Source: Stappia sp. MMSF_3263
Lineage (GTDB): Bacteria > Pseudomonadota > Alphaproteobacteria > Rhizobiales > Stappiaceae
Length of the DNA: 64,000 bases
Reading direction: 5' to 3'
Assembly: GCF_030733745.1 (NCBI RefSeq)
Contig: NZ_JASHIK010000002.1
Coordinates: forward strand, 1 to 64,000
Made by a program: the position numbers and the translations under genes
Shown: in pieces, positions 34,788-45,676 of the stretch
Position numbering within the stretch: the stretch's first letter is position 1
Layout of the letters: every line of letters begins with the position of its first letter
The notes under the pieces: generated by a model
Told to the model about the DNA's origin: nothing
The model's input: the letters and a program-made list of their open reading frames with translations, nothing else
The model's database searches: none

Positions 34788-35027
34788 ATGGGTATCATCA
34801 TCTGGATTGTGATCGGCCTGATTGCCGGTGCGGTGGCGCATCGCGTGCTCGACAGCCGCGGCGGGTTTCTCGGCAGCCTTGTCGTGGGCCTGATTGGCGC
34901 GCTGGTTGGCGGCAAGATCGCGGAGTTGCTTGACCTCAACGTCACCGGCGGGTTCATCGACCAGCTGGTGCTGGCAACTGTCGGCGCCATCCTGTCGCTG
35001 TTCGTCTGGCGCAAGATCCGCAGCTGA
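34788..35027 (+). CDS. GlsB/YeaQ/YmgE family small membrane protein, second copy
   Basis: A 79-residue protein with the same three-span pattern as its neighbour (IIIWIVIGLIAGAVAHRVL, GSLVVGLIGALVGGKI, LVLATVGAILSLFVWRKI). The ATG at 34788 follows GACGGAGGCATC. The pair is a tandem duplication with clear divergence. Confidence 0.82.
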   Translation: MGIIIWIVIGLIAGAVAHRVLDSRGGFLGSLVVGLIGALVGGKIAELLDLNVTGGFIDQLVLATVGAILSLFVWRKIRS

Positions 35028-35077
35028 GCGGGCGGCACCTGCCCGATGACGGGGCTATCGTACAACGGGAACTTCAC

Positions 35078-35512
35078 ATGGGCGATGCCCCCGATCTCGA
35101 TGACTATCCGGTGAGGTCCACCGACAAGCTGCGTTATTGCGACACCGACCGTCAGGGTCATATCAACAATGCGGTGTTCTCCACCTTCCTGGAAACGGGG
35201 CGGGTCGACATGCTCTATGGCGGCGACGACAGCGTTGCCCGGCCGGGCGCCAACTTCGTCATCGCCCGTCTGGAACTCGACTTCCTCGCGGAAGGAAAAT
35301 GGCCGGGCTCGGTGGAGATCGGTTCCGCCGTGGAGAGGATCGGGCGCAGCTCGCTGACGCTGGACCAGCTCATCTGCCAGGCCGGCACGCCGATTGCCCG
35401 GGCGCGGACCGTGATCGTCCTGATGAACGACGAGACACGCAAATCGCAGCCCCTTTCCGAGGAAGCGCTGGCAAAGCTCGGGTGCTTCATGAAAGCTGCT
35501 ACCAGGGCATAG
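35078..35512 (+). CDS. Acyl-CoA thioesterase, 4HBT hotdog fold
   Basis: A 144-residue single hotdog-domain protein. RYCDTDRQGHINNAVFSTFLETGR (first catalytic helix region, Asp24) is the 4-hydroxybenzoyl-CoA thioesterase/FcbC-YbgC pattern, and the strand ARLELDFLAEGKWPGSVEIG completes the core. It would hydrolyse an acyl-CoA, substrate unknown. It lies 54 bases before lipA on the same strand; a functional link with lipoate synthesis is possible but unproven. Confidence 0.82.
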   Translation: MGDAPDLDDYPVRSTDKLRYCDTDRQGHINNAVFSTFLETGRVDMLYGGDDSVARPGANFVIARLELDFLAEGKWPGSVEIGSAVERIGRSSLTLDQLICQAGTPIARARTVIVLMNDETRKSQPLSEEALAKLGCFMKAATRA

Positions 35513-35566
35513 CAGCCCTGCGGCGAAACACTTGACCTTTCTCACCAATAGCGACAGTTAGGGGCC

Positions 35567-36550
35567 ATGGTCACGATCCTCGATACGGTTTCCAAACCGG
35601 ACACAGACGCCGCGCGGCCCCGCCATCCGGAGAAGGCCCACCGGCCCGACAATCCGATCCAGCGCAAGCCCGCCTGGATCCGGGTCAAGGCGCCGACGTC
35701 GCCCGTCTACCGGGAAACGCAGCAGGTCGTGCGCTCCAACAATCTCGTGACCGTGTGCGAGGAGGCCGGCTGCCCGAATATCGGCGAGTGCTGGTCGAAG
35801 AAGCATGCGAGCTTCATGATCCTGGGCGACACATGCACGCGGGCCTGCGCCTTCTGCAACGTGCGCACGGGCATGCCCGGACCGGTCGACCGGAACGAGC
35901 CGATAGGCGTTGCCGAGGCGGTGGCGACGATGGGGCTGCAGCATGTGGTCATCACTTCCGTCGATCGTGACGACCTCGATGATGGCGGAGCGGGGCATTT
36001 CGCCGAGGTGATCCGCGCCATCCGCGACCGTGCCCCGGGCACGACGATCGAGGTCCTGACGCCGGATTTCCTGCGCAAGCCGGGAGCCCTGGAGACCGTG
36101 GTGCGGGCACGGCCCGATGTCTTCAACCACAATCTGGAAACGGTGCCCTCGAAATACCTGACGGTTCGTCCGGGCGCCCGCTACTTTCACTCCATTCGCC
36201 TGCTCCAGCAGGTGAAGGAGATCGACCCTGCCATGTTCACCAAGTCGGGCATCATGGTCGGGCTCGGCGAGGAGCGGAACGAGGTTCTGCAGCTGATGGA
36301 CGACCTGCGCAGCGCGGATGTCGACTTCCTGACCGTGGGCCAGTACCTGCAGCCCAGCTCGAAGCATCATGCGGTGGCGCGCTTCGTCACGCCGGACGAG
36401 TTCAAGGCCTTCGAAAAGATCGCTTATGCCAAGGGGTTCCTCAAGGTCTCGGCAAGCCCGCTGACCCGTTCCTCGCACCATGCGGGAGAGGATTTCGCCG
36501 ATCTGAGGCGGGCCCGTGACGCGAAGCTGGGCGGCAAGGCCCTCGCCTGA
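35567..36550 (+). CDS. lipA: Lipoyl synthase LipA
   Basis: A 327-residue radical SAM enzyme that inserts two sulfurs into octanoyl-protein. The auxiliary cluster cysteines are Cys64, Cys69 and Cys75 ([12 protein letters not shown]), and the radical SAM cluster is Cys90, Cys94 and Cys97 (CTRACAFC). The C-terminal RSSHHAGE holds the serine ligand of the sacrificial auxiliary cluster. It serves the lipoyl domains of PdhB and PdhC encoded just upstream. lipB is not in the window. Confidence 0.96.
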   Translation: MVTILDTVSKPDTDAARPRHPEKAHRPDNPIQRKPAWIRVKAPTSPVYRETQQVVRSNNLVTVCEEAGCPNIGECWSKKHASFMILGDTCTRACAFCNVRTGMPGPVDRNEPIGVAEAVATMGLQHVVITSVDRDDLDDGGAGHFAEVIRAIRDRAPGTTIEVLTPDFLRKPGALETVVRARPDVFNHNLETVPSKYLTVRPGARYFHSIRLLQQVKEIDPAMFTKSGIMVGLGEERNEVLQLMDDLRSADVDFLTVGQYLQPSSKHHAVARFVTPDEFKAFEKIAYAKGFLKVSASPLTRSSHHAGEDFADLRRARDAKLGGKALA

Positions 36551-36697
36551 GGCCAAGGGGCTCAGCGGCCCCTTTGGCGAAGCGCCGGAATCACGCTAAA
36601 CCCGGATCGGGTCAAACGGCGTCTGTGGAGCATTTCGCCGTTTCAGCGGTTGGCCCCCAAGAGTTGAAACAGGACCGGACGCGGACAGAAACCCGAT

Positions 36698-37156
36698 ATG
36701 CCGTCATTCCAGACCGTTCACAAGGTCGCCCACAGCAGCGACGACATGTTCTCGCTGGTGGCCGATGTCGAGAAGTATCCGGAATTCGTGCCGCTTTGCG
36801 AAAAGCTTCAGGTTCGGGGGCGGCGGGCGCTGGAGGATGGCCGGACGGTGCTCGTTGCCGACATGACGGTGGCCTACAAGCTGTTTCGCGAGACCTTCAC
36901 GAGCCGGGTGACGCTTGAGCCTGCCAACGGGCGCATCCTGGTCGAGTATCTGGACGGGCCGTTCCGGCATCTGGAGAACACCTGGACCTTCCGTTCGCTC
37001 GGCGAGGACGAGAGCGAGATCGGGTTCTTCATCACCTACGAGTTCAAGAGCCGCGCGCTCAGTGCGCTGATGTCAGCCATGTTCGACAGGGCGTTCCGCA
37101 GGTTCTCCGACGCGTTCGAGGAGCGTGCCGACGTCGTTTACGGCAGCGCGACCTGA
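36698..37156 (+). CDS. COQ10/RatA-type START domain protein
   Basis: A 152-residue single-domain protein of the polyketide cyclase/COQ10 family. HKVAHSSDDMFSLVADVEKYPEFVPLCEKLQV at its start and FRRFSDAFEERADVVYG at the end are characteristic. Mitochondrial COQ10 binds ubiquinone and supports respiration; the E. coli homologue RatA was reported to affect ribosome association. A ubiquinone role is the more likely in alphaproteobacteria. It ends 16 bases from the convergent next gene. The 147 bases between lipA and this gene hold a weak GC hairpin without T tract. Confidence 0.85.
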   Translation: MPSFQTVHKVAHSSDDMFSLVADVEKYPEFVPLCEKLQVRGRRALEDGRTVLVADMTVAYKLFRETFTSRVTLEPANGRILVEYLDGPFRHLENTWTFRSLGEDESEIGFFITYEFKSRALSALMSAMFDRAFRRFSDAFEERADVVYGSAT

Positions 37157-37172
37157 GAGAACCTTGCGGCCG

Positions 37173-37625
37173 TCAGCGCCCGTGGTAGGACGGAGTGGAC
37201 TGACCTGAATTGTTGTAGTCGGCAAATGTCTTGCGAATGAAGATGAAGCGCTGGCGGCGGTTCATCGCCTCGTCGCTGGCCCGCATCACCTCGACATTGG
37301 TGCCAGGCACGCCGATATCGGCCAGCTTGACCTGCTGGTCCGGATTTTCGCAGACACGGTACCAGCCGCTCCCCCGGTTGTATTCGAGGCCGACGTCACG
37401 GCCTTCTTCCGCCTCGTAGTTCATCCAGGCGACAGTCGCGGCCCTGGCGAAATAAGAGCGGCCGCACAGCGCCACCTGATACAGGTTCTCGCCGTTCTTC
37501 TCGAATATCTTGTGGCTGGAATAGAAGGTGCCGTCCTGCTGGCGCGAGATCATGTGGAAGTCGCCCGCAAGCGCACTTGCGGGAACGAGCATGGCCAGGG
37601 CGGTGATCAGACAGGATTTACGCAT
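37173..37625 (-). CDS. Secreted protein of unknown function
   Basis: A 150-residue protein with a clear signal peptide (RKSCLITALAMLVPASALAG, cleavage near residue 21). The mature part has two cysteines, in VALCGRSY and YRVCENP, that could form one disulfide, and aromatic-rich strands. I recognise no family. The ATG at 37623-37625 is chosen because it starts the signal peptide; the frame is open further upstream. It lies downstream of ispDF-cinA on the same strand. Confidence 0.65.
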   Translation of the reverse strand: MRKSCLITALAMLVPASALAGDFHMISRQQDGTFYSSHKIFEKNGENLYQVALCGRSYFARAATVAWMNYEAEEGRDVGLEYNRGSGWYRVCENPDQQVKLADIGVPGTNVEVMRASDEAMNRRQRFIFIRKTFADYNNSGQSTPSYHGR

Positions 37626-37706
37626 ATGCCGGGTCCTTGTTTGGGCGGACTTTGCGTTCCATCCCCAGAAAAAACAATTAACGGCAACAGGCACTTGCAA
37701 GTCTGG

Positions 37707-38231
37707 TCAATAGCCGGCTTCGTCGTTCGGTAAAATTGGACCGAATAATCCCGCCAGTTCCTGCAGGATAACCTCGACCGTTGCCAGACGGACCTTGTCG
37801 CGACCGATGTCGCCAAATCTCTTCTCCAGGTGCCGCGCTGCAAAGCCGCGCCGGGCAAAACCAAAATGCACCAGCCCCACCGGCTTGTCCGGCGATCCGC
37901 CCCCCGGACCGGCGACGCCTGTCACCGAGACGGCGACATCCGCCCGCGAGCCGCGCAACGCGCCCTCGGCCATTGCGATCGCGACCCGCTGGCTGACCGC
38001 GCCGTCGCTGCGGATGAGGTCCGCAGGGACGCCGAGCATCTCCGTCTTCGCCTCGTTCGAATAGGTGACGAAACCCCGCTCGACGACGGCGGAGGAGCCG
38101 GAGATCTCCGTCAGGACGCCGGCGATCAGGCCGCCTGTGCAGGATTCCGCCGTTGCCAGCATCCATCCTGCGTTGGAGAAGTTCCGGATCACCCGTGTGG
38201 CGAGGCTCTCAAGAGGGGCGAGGTCGGTCAT
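37707..38231 (-). CDS. pncC: CinA C-terminal domain family protein (nicotinamide-nucleotide amidohydrolase)
   Basis: A 174-residue stand-alone CinA C-terminal domain that hydrolyses NMN to nicotinic acid mononucleotide for NAD salvage. The motifs [19 protein letters not shown] and [23 protein letters not shown] are diagnostic. The N-terminal COG1058 domain of full CinA is absent, as usual in this group. It starts 1 base after the ispDF stop codon, indicating translational coupling. The longer open frame upstream overlaps ispDF and is not coding. Confidence 0.9.
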   Translation of the reverse strand: MTDLAPLESLATRVIRNFSNAGWMLATAESCTGGLIAGVLTEISGSSAVVERGFVTYSNEAKTEMLGVPADLIRSDGAVSQRVAIAMAEGALRGSRADVAVSVTGVAGPGGGSPDKPVGLVHFGFARRGFAARHLEKRFGDIGRDKVRLATVEVILQELAGLFGPILPNDEAGY

Positions 38232-38232
38232 C

Positions 38233-39489
38233 TCAGCCTTCCAGCGCATTCTGCTCGTATTCGGGGAGGCGGACCGTGGCGGTGGCCAGGGCCGCAATGC
38301 CTTCCGAGCGGCCGGTAAAGCCGAGGCCCTCCGACGTCGTCGCCTTGACCGATACCCGGCTGGCGGCGGTCGCGCAGATCTCCGCGATCCTTTCGCGCAT
38401 GCGGTCGCGGTGCGGGCCGATCTTGGGGTGTTCGCACACGATCGTCGTATCGAGATGAGTGATCTCGCCGCCGCGTTCGCGCAGACGCCCGATGGCGAAG
38501 GCAAGGAACCGGTCGGACGAGACACCGCGCCATTGCGGGTCGCTGGGGGGGAAATGCGAGCCTATGTCGCCATCGCACAGGGTGGCGAGCACAGCGTCGG
38601 TCAGTGCATGAAGCACGACATCGGCATCGGAATGCCCCTTGAGGCCCTGGTCGTGAGGCACCGGGATCCCGCCAAGCATGACGTGATCGCCCGGTTCGAA
38701 GGCATGGACGTCATAGGCGGTGGCAACGCGGGTCTCCCAGTGCGTGTTCCGCGTCCGTAAGGCTTGCTGCTGTTCGGCCTGCATCAGGTCCTCCGCACTG
38801 GTGATTTTCACATTCGCCGGATCGCCAAGCGTGACGGCGACCTTCATGCCGGCCCATTGGGCAACGCCCGCATCGTCGGTCAGGGTGTTCAGTCCTTGCG
38901 CGGCGGCGGCCTCGTGCGCCCTGAAGATCGCGGCAAAGGCGAAGGCCTGCGGTGTCTGTGCCGCGTGCAACGCAGTGCGGTCGATGGTCTGCGTGACGTG
39001 CCCGGTTCCCATGTCGATGCGCTTGAGCGTGTCGGCGACGGGAACGGCGGAGACGGATGCATCCGCGCCCTCGCGGACAGCCGCAATCGAGGCGGCGACG
39101 ACACCGGCGGAGACAAAAGGACGCGCGGCGTCGTGGACCAGCACGATGTCCGGTGCGGCCGGGGCGAGCGCACGCAGTCCGCACAGGACCGAGGCCTGAC
39201 GGGTGGCGCCGCCGGAAACGGGAGCGTGCATGCGGGGATCGCTTGCAAGATCTCTGATGCTGCGTTCATAGAAAGGGTGATCGTCCGGATGAATGACCAC
39301 TGTGACCGTGTCGATTTCGGAGCAAGCCAGCAGCGCCTCCACCGTATGGCGAAGCACCGCCTTTCCGCCAAGGTCGCGATACTGCTTGGGGATCTCGCCG
39401 CCGACGCGCGTGCCCCGGCCGGCCGCGACAATGATTGCGGAAACTCCGGTGGCAGGGGGGCTGTCTTGGGTGGCGGCCGGTCTTGTCAT
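38233..39489 (-). CDS. ispDF: Bifunctional IspD/IspF (MEP isoprenoid pathway)
   Basis: A 418-residue fusion. The N-terminal cytidylyltransferase (about 14-240) has [20 protein letters not shown] and [14 protein letters not shown]. The C-terminal MECDP synthase (about 258-415) has [33 protein letters not shown] with the zinc ligands. It catalyses two non-consecutive MEP steps leading to isoprenoids, including ubiquinone side chains. The ATG at 39489 is preferred; upstream codons are in frame. It is divergent from dusB and coupled to cinA. Confidence 0.94.
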   Translation of the reverse strand: MTRPAATQDSPPATGVSAIIVAAGRGTRVGGEIPKQYRDLGGKAVLRHTVEALLACSEIDTVTVVIHPDDHPFYERSIRDLASDPRMHAPVSGGATRQASVLCGLRALAPAAPDIVLVHDAARPFVSAGVVAASIAAVREGADASVSAVPVADTLKRIDMGTGHVTQTIDRTALHAAQTPQAFAFAAIFRAHEAAAAQGLNTLTDDAGVAQWAGMKVAVTLGDPANVKITSAEDLMQAEQQQALRTRNTHWETRVATAYDVHAFEPGDHVMLGGIPVPHDQGLKGHSDADVVLHALTDAVLATLCDGDIGSHFPPSDPQWRGVSSDRFLAFAIGRLRERGGEITHLDTTIVCEHPKIGPHRDRMRERIAEICATAASRVSVKATTSEGLGFTGRSEGIAALATATVRLPEYEQNALEG

Positions 39490-39581
39490 TCTTGCAACAT
39501 TGATTTTCGAAACTGACCTGCGGGTTTTGGAGCTTTCATTGCTCCTCCACAAGGCTTAAGTGCTGCGGTCCAATTTCGCGC

Positions 39582-39609
39582 TTGCAGCAATTCGGTCATT
39601 GTCTATTCT
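39582..39609 (+). promoter_or_regulatory. Candidate promoter of dusB-ntrBC
   Basis: TTGCAG (39582-39587) and TATTCT (39604-39609) with a 16-base spacer in the divergent ispDF/dusB region. A start near 39616 favours the dusB ATG at 39637 over that at 39619. Confidence 0.35.
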
Positions 39610-39636
39610 ATAGGCAGAATGGAAAGTGCACATCAT

Positions 39637-40665
39637 ATGAGCAAAGAACGCAGTGACAGGCTGGCAGGCGGAGTGCGGATCAGGTCCGTGACGAGCGCTA
39701 ATCGTGCGTTCCTGGCTCCGATGTCGGGCGTCACCGATGTCCCGTTCCGCCGGCTCGCCCATCGCTTTGGCGCCGGATTGGTCGTCTCCGAGATGGTGGC
39801 CTGCGAGCAGCTGGCCGAAGGGCATCCCGAAACGCGCCTGCGCAGCGAAGGCGTTGAGGGTGCCCCGCATGTGGTGCAACTGGCGGGGCGCGAGGAGCGC
39901 TGGATGGCGGAAGGTGCCAGGATCGCGGAAGGCGCGGGTGCTGACGTCATCGACATCAACATGGGATGTCCGGCCAAGAAGGTGACGTCCGGTTATTCCG
40001 GGTCGGCGCTGATGCGCGATCTCGATCACGCGTTGCGCCTGATCGAGGCGACGGTGGGCGCGGCAACGGTGCCGGTGACGCTCAAGATGCGGCTCGGTTG
40101 GGACGAGGGATGCCTGAACGCTCCCGAGCTTGCCCAGCGCGCGGAGGCGGCCGGTGTCGCGATGATCACGGTGCATGGCCGCACCCGCAACCAGTTCTAC
40201 AAGGGGCGCGCGGACTGGACCGCGATCGCTGCCGTGCGCGAGCGGATTTCCGTGCCGCTGGTTGCCAATGGCGACTGCCTGAGCGCGGGCGATGCCCGGA
40301 CGATGCTCGAGCGTTCCGGCGCCGATGCGGTGATGATCGGGCGCGGTGCCTATGGCCGCCCGTGGCTTCCGGGAGCGATCGGGGCGGCGCTTGGCGGGGA
40401 GGCCGCGATGGGTGCGCCGACCGGCACGGCACTCGGAGATCTGATCGAGGAACATGTCGAGATGATGCTGGCCCATTACGGCGCCGAGAAGGGGCTGAAA
40501 CTTTCCCGCAAGCACATCGCCTGGTATCTGGACGCTGGCGCCCCGGACATCCCGGGCAATCTCCGCCGGGCGTTGCTGACCTCCACCGATCCGGTCTTCG
40601 TGACGCGCAACCTGCGCGATTGGTTTGGCAATGCGCCGGACGCGCGCATGGAGAAGGCGGCATGA
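39637..40665 (+). CDS. dusB: tRNA-dihydrouridine synthase DusB
   Basis: A 342-residue flavoenzyme that reduces uridine in tRNA. The TIM barrel has [19 protein letters not shown], the catalytic cysteine in [21 protein letters not shown] and the FMN phosphate loop [11 protein letters not shown]. An ATG at 39619 is also in frame. It is the traditional upstream partner of ntrB in alphaproteobacteria (nifR3 of Rhodobacter and Azospirillum) and overlaps ntrB as ATGA, so nitrogen-sensor translation is coupled to it. Confidence 0.93.
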   Translation: MSKERSDRLAGGVRIRSVTSANRAFLAPMSGVTDVPFRRLAHRFGAGLVVSEMVACEQLAEGHPETRLRSEGVEGAPHVVQLAGREERWMAEGARIAEGAGADVIDINMGCPAKKVTSGYSGSALMRDLDHALRLIEATVGAATVPVTLKMRLGWDEGCLNAPELAQRAEAAGVAMITVHGRTRNQFYKGRADWTAIAAVRERISVPLVANGDCLSAGDARTMLERSGADAVMIGRGAYGRPWLPGAIGAALGGEAAMGAPTGTALGDLIEEHVEMMLAHYGAEKGLKLSRKHIAWYLDAGAPDIPGNLRRALLTSTDPVFVTRNLRDWFGNAPDARMEKAA

Positions 40666-41777
40666 GGGGCGTGCGGGAACCCGTTGCAAGCCAGCCGAGC
40701 GGCGCATCGAGCCAGATACTCGATGCTCTTCCTCACCCGCTGATCCTGGTCGATCCGCAAGGGCGGATCATCGAGGCGAACATGGCCGCGGAGAGCTTTT
40801 TCCGGGCGAGTGCCCAAGTGCTGCGCCGCCACCCGGTTTCGCATTTCGTTCCGTTTGGCAGCCCGCTTCTGATGCTGATCTCCCAGGTGCGCGAGCGGGG
40901 CGCGCCGGTCAACGAGTACAAGGTCGACATCGGCTCGCCGCGCATCGGCGCTGAAAAGATCGTCGACATCATCGCGGCCCCCGTCGCCGACAGGCCGGGA
41001 GCCGTGGTCCTGATGCTTCAGGAACGCGGCATGGCGGAGAAGATCGACCGGCAGCTGACCTCGCGTGGCGCGGCGCGCACCGTGTCGGGCCTGGCGACGA
41101 TGCTGGCGCATGAGATCAAGAATCCCCTGTCGGGCATCCGCGGCGCCGCGCAGTTGCTTGAAGGTTCGGCCGGAGAGGACGACCGGCCGCTCACCCGCCT
41201 GATCATGGACGAGACCGACCGTATCGTGAAGCTGGTCGACCGGATGGAGGTGTTCTCCGATGAGCGGCCGATCGAGCGCGAGCCGGTCAATATCCACGTG
41301 GTGCTCGATCACGTGCAGCGTCTCGCTCATTCGGGATTTGCGCGCAACACGCCCATCAATGTCGAATACGATCCCTCTTTGCCGCAGGTCTTTGCCAACC
41401 GGGACCAGCTTGTCCAGGTCTTTCTCAATCTGGTGAAGAACGCGTGCGAGGCGGTCAGCAGCGAGGCCACCGGCGAGATCACCCTGACCACCGCCTACCG
41501 GCCGGGCATCCGGCTTTCCGTTCCCGGTTCGCGCGAGAAGGTCAGCCTGCCGCTCGAGTTCTGCGTGCGGGACAATGGCCCGGGCGTCCCGGACGACCTT
41601 CTGCCGCATCTCTTCGATCCGTTCGTGACGACCAAGGCCAACGGCTCCGGCCTCGGCCTTGCGCTCGTTGCCAAGATCATCGGCGACCACGGGGGCGTCA
41701 TCGAATGTGACAGCCAGCCGGGCCGCACCGTTTTCCGTATCCTGATGCCCGCTTTCGCGACACAGGACGAGACCTGA
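40662..41777 (+). CDS. ntrB: Nitrogen regulation sensor kinase NtrB
   Basis: A 371-residue cytoplasmic histidine kinase. An N-terminal PAS domain (about 15-120), the H-box [20 protein letters not shown] (about 147-166) with the phospho-accepting histidine, and ATPase motifs [17 protein letters not shown] and [10 protein letters not shown] are visible. No membrane span. It phosphorylates NtrC when PII signals nitrogen shortage. The longer open frame upstream overlaps dusB and is not coding; the ATG at 40662 is inside the dusB stop overlap. Confidence 0.95.
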   Translation: MRGVREPVASQPSGASSQILDALPHPLILVDPQGRIIEANMAAESFFRASAQVLRRHPVSHFVPFGSPLLMLISQVRERGAPVNEYKVDIGSPRIGAEKIVDIIAAPVADRPGAVVLMLQERGMAEKIDRQLTSRGAARTVSGLATMLAHEIKNPLSGIRGAAQLLEGSAGEDDRPLTRLIMDETDRIVKLVDRMEVFSDERPIEREPVNIHVVLDHVQRLAHSGFARNTPINVEYDPSLPQVFANRDQLVQVFLNLVKNACEAVSSEATGEITLTTAYRPGIRLSVPGSREKVSLPLEFCVRDNGPGVPDDLLPHLFDPFVTTKANGSGLGLALVAKIIGDHGGVIECDSQPGRTVFRILMPAFATQDET

Positions 41778-41795
41778 TACCTGGGAACCCGATAC

Positions 41796-43232
<1,437 letters not shown>

Positions 43233-43393
43233 CACGCGGCGTTGTTCACGCGACTGGACATGGCCGGCATGGATCGGGCCCGTCATTCACAGGCGGCCTT
43301 CTCTGTCGTAATTTGGCAACATTGTGTGGTAAGGGTGCCGCATTCCCAGCGCCGGTCCCGCATGGATCGATTCCAACAGACGGTCGCTTGCCT

Positions 43394-45676
43394 GTGCTTG
43401 CCGAAAGAACGAGCAGCTTCTCCTCCCAGCCCGATCATGGTGGCCGCGGCCTTCGCGTGCGCCGGATCGGTCTCGTCCTCGTCATCATTTCGCTGATCTC
43501 GATCACGCTTACCTTCTTCGTGCTGATGGGCGTGACGCCGATTGCCCCGGACGGGCCGGTGGCGCAGGTCGCGATGGTGATCAACGGCGTTCTGGTGGCG
43601 ATCCTGCTGCTGCTGATCGGGCTGGAATTCGCCGCGCTGTGGCAGGCGCGTCGGCGCGGGCGTGCCGCAGCCCGGTTGCACGGGCGTATCGTGACGCTGT
43701 TCAGTGTGGTGGCCGCCGTGCCGGCCGTGCTGGTTGCGATCCTGGCAACGATCACGCTCGACCGCGGTCTCGACCGCTGGTTCGAGGATCGCACGCGTCT
43801 CATCATCGACAATGCGCTGACGGTCGCCCAAGCCTATCTGCAGGAACATGCCCGGGTGCTGCGCGGCGACCTTATCGCGATGGCCAACGATATCGACCGG
43901 GCCAAAGCGGTCTATGATTTCGAGCCGACACGCTTCGACAGCTTCTTCCAGACGCAAACGACGTTGCGCGCGCTTCTCGGTGCCTTCCTGATGAAGTCGG
44001 ACGGGACGGTGATCACCCGGGTCATCGTCAATCCCGACATCGAGGTGCTGCTGCCTCCCACGGAAGCTTTCAGCCAGACGCAGGCGGGCGAGCCGGTGTT
44101 GATCGCCCCGGGCGTGTCGAACCTCGTGGGCGGTGTGATGAAGCTCTCCGCCTATGACGACATGTATCTCTATGTCACCCGTGCCATGGACAAGCGCGTC
44201 GTCGACTATCTCAGGCTGGCGGAGGACGGGGCGAGCCAATACACGCGGATGGAGCAAAGCCGCTTTGGCGTGCAGGTCGCCTTCGCGCTCGTTTATACCG
44301 GCGTCACGCTGGTGTTGCTTCTGTCCTCGATCTGGATCGGCTTCGGTTTCGCCAACATGCTGGTCGCCCCGATAAGACGGCTGATCGGGGCGGCGGACCA
44401 GGTGTCCAAGGGCAACCTCTATGTCCAGGTGGAGACCGACAAGTCGGCCGGTGACCTTGCCAACCTGGGCTCGACCTTCAACAACATGACGGCGCAGTTG
44501 CGCGGCCAGCGCGACGCGCTGCTGGCGGCCAACGACCAGATCGACCGGCGCCGGCGTTTCACCGAGGCCGTGCTTTCCGGTGTTACCGCAGGCGTTATCG
44601 GCATCGACGACAGCGGCCGGATCACGCTGGTCAACCGGTCCGCGCTGCATTTGCTCGATTTCAGCGAGAGCACACTGCTCGACGAACCTCTTGCGCGGGT
44701 GATCCCGGAACTGGCGGAGGTCGTCGAGGATGCGCTGGCGCGTGCCGACGACCGGATGAGCGAGACGCAGGTCTCCATCCACAGGCAGGGACGAGAGCGG
44801 ACGGTGAACGTGCGCGTCACCAGCGAACAGTCAACGCGCAGCGAGCACGGCTTCGTGGTGACGCTCGACGACATCACCGACCTGGTGACGGCACAGCGGA
44901 CATCGGCCTGGGCCGACGTCGCGCGGCGCATCGCGCACGAGATCAAGAACCCGCTGACCCCGATCCAGCTTTCGGCGGAACGCATCCGGCGGCGCTACGG
45001 CAAGACGATCGTCGAGGATGACCGGTCTGTTTTCGACCAGTGCATCGACACGATCATTCGCCAGGTCGGCGACATCGGTCGGATGGTCGACGAGTTCTCC
45101 TCCTTCGCCCGCATGCCGAAGCCGACCATGAGCACCAGCGACCTTCGAACGACGGTGCGGGAGGCTGCGTTCCTTCAGAGCGTTGCCAATCCCGACATCT
45201 CGATCAAGACGCTGTTGCCGGACGAGGCGGTCAGGGCCAGCTTCGACCAACGGCTGGTGGGCCAGGCTTTCACCAACGTGATCAAGAACGCGACGGAATC
45301 CGTGATGGCGCTGCCGCCCGAGCAGGCGGGGAACGGGCGCATTCGCGTCAATCTGGTGGAGGACGACAGCCGCATCGTGGTCGAGGTCATCGACAATGGC
45401 ATCGGCCTGCCGGTGGAGAACCGGCAGCGGCTGCTTGAGCCCTACATGACGACGCGCGAGAAGGGGACGGGGCTCGGGCTCGCGATCGTCAAGAAGATCA
45501 TGGAAGAACACGGCGGCGGCATCGAGCTTCTCGACGCCCCGCAGGATGCCAAGGGAAGCGGGGGCGGAACAGGCGCGATGGTCCGGCTGACAATGGCCAG
45601 GAACACCGCTGAGGCCACAGGCCGGACAGACGAGGCGTCCGATACTCCGGAGACGGTTGCAACAGATGGCGTATGA
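43394..45676 (+). CDS. ntrY: Membrane sensor kinase NtrY
   Basis: A roughly 760-residue histidine kinase. Three or four N-terminal spans (IGLVLVIISLISITLTFFVLM and following), a periplasmic domain, a further span near VALVYTGVTLVLLLSSIWIGFG, HAMP, PAS, the H-box [19 protein letters not shown] and the ATPase motifs NVIKNATESV, DNGIGLP and GLGLAIVKKI are in family order. The frame is open from a TTG at 43313; the GTG at 43394 gives the usual short leader, but no ribosome-binding site decides the start. It partners NtrX in nitrogen and redox/oxygen sensing. Confidence 0.92.
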   Translation: MLAERTSSFSSQPDHGGRGLRVRRIGLVLVIISLISITLTFFVLMGVTPIAPDGPVAQVAMVINGVLVAILLLLIGLEFAALWQARRRGRAAARLHGRIVTLFSVVAAVPAVLVAILATITLDRGLDRWFEDRTRLIIDNALTVAQAYLQEHARVLRGDLIAMANDIDRAKAVYDFEPTRFDSFFQTQTTLRALLGAFLMKSDGTVITRVIVNPDIEVLLPPTEAFSQTQAGEPVLIAPGVSNLVGGVMKLSAYDDMYLYVTRAMDKRVVDYLRLAEDGASQYTRMEQSRFGVQVAFALVYTGVTLVLLLSSIWIGFGFANMLVAPIRRLIGAADQVSKGNLYVQVETDKSAGDLANLGSTFNNMTAQLRGQRDALLAANDQIDRRRRFTEAVLSGVTAGVIGIDDSGRITLVNRSALHLLDFSESTLLDEPLARVIPELAEVVEDALARADDRMSETQVSIHRQGRERTVNVRVTSEQSTRSEHGFVVTLDDITDLVTAQRTSAWADVARRIAHEIKNPLTPIQLSAERIRRRYGKTIVEDDRSVFDQCIDTIIRQVGDIGRMVDEFSSFARMPKPTMSTSDLRTTVREAAFLQSVANPDISIKTLLPDEAVRASFDQRLVGQAFTNVIKNATESVMALPPEQAGNGRIRVNLVEDDSRIVVEVIDNGIGLPVENRQRLLEPYMTTREKGTGLGLAIVKKIMEEHGGGIELLDAPQDAKGSGGGTGAMVRLTMARNTAEATGRTDEASDTPETVATDGV

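Noticed and set aside
36555-36583. Terminator after lipA
   Set aside because: A GC hairpin around CCAAGGGGC/GCCCCTTTGG has a bulge and no T tract; support is too weak.
39966-40661. N-terminal extension of ntrB inside dusB
   Set aside because: The open frame upstream of 40662 overlaps dusB in another frame and encodes arginine-rich sequence with no domain; the ATGA overlap marks the real start.
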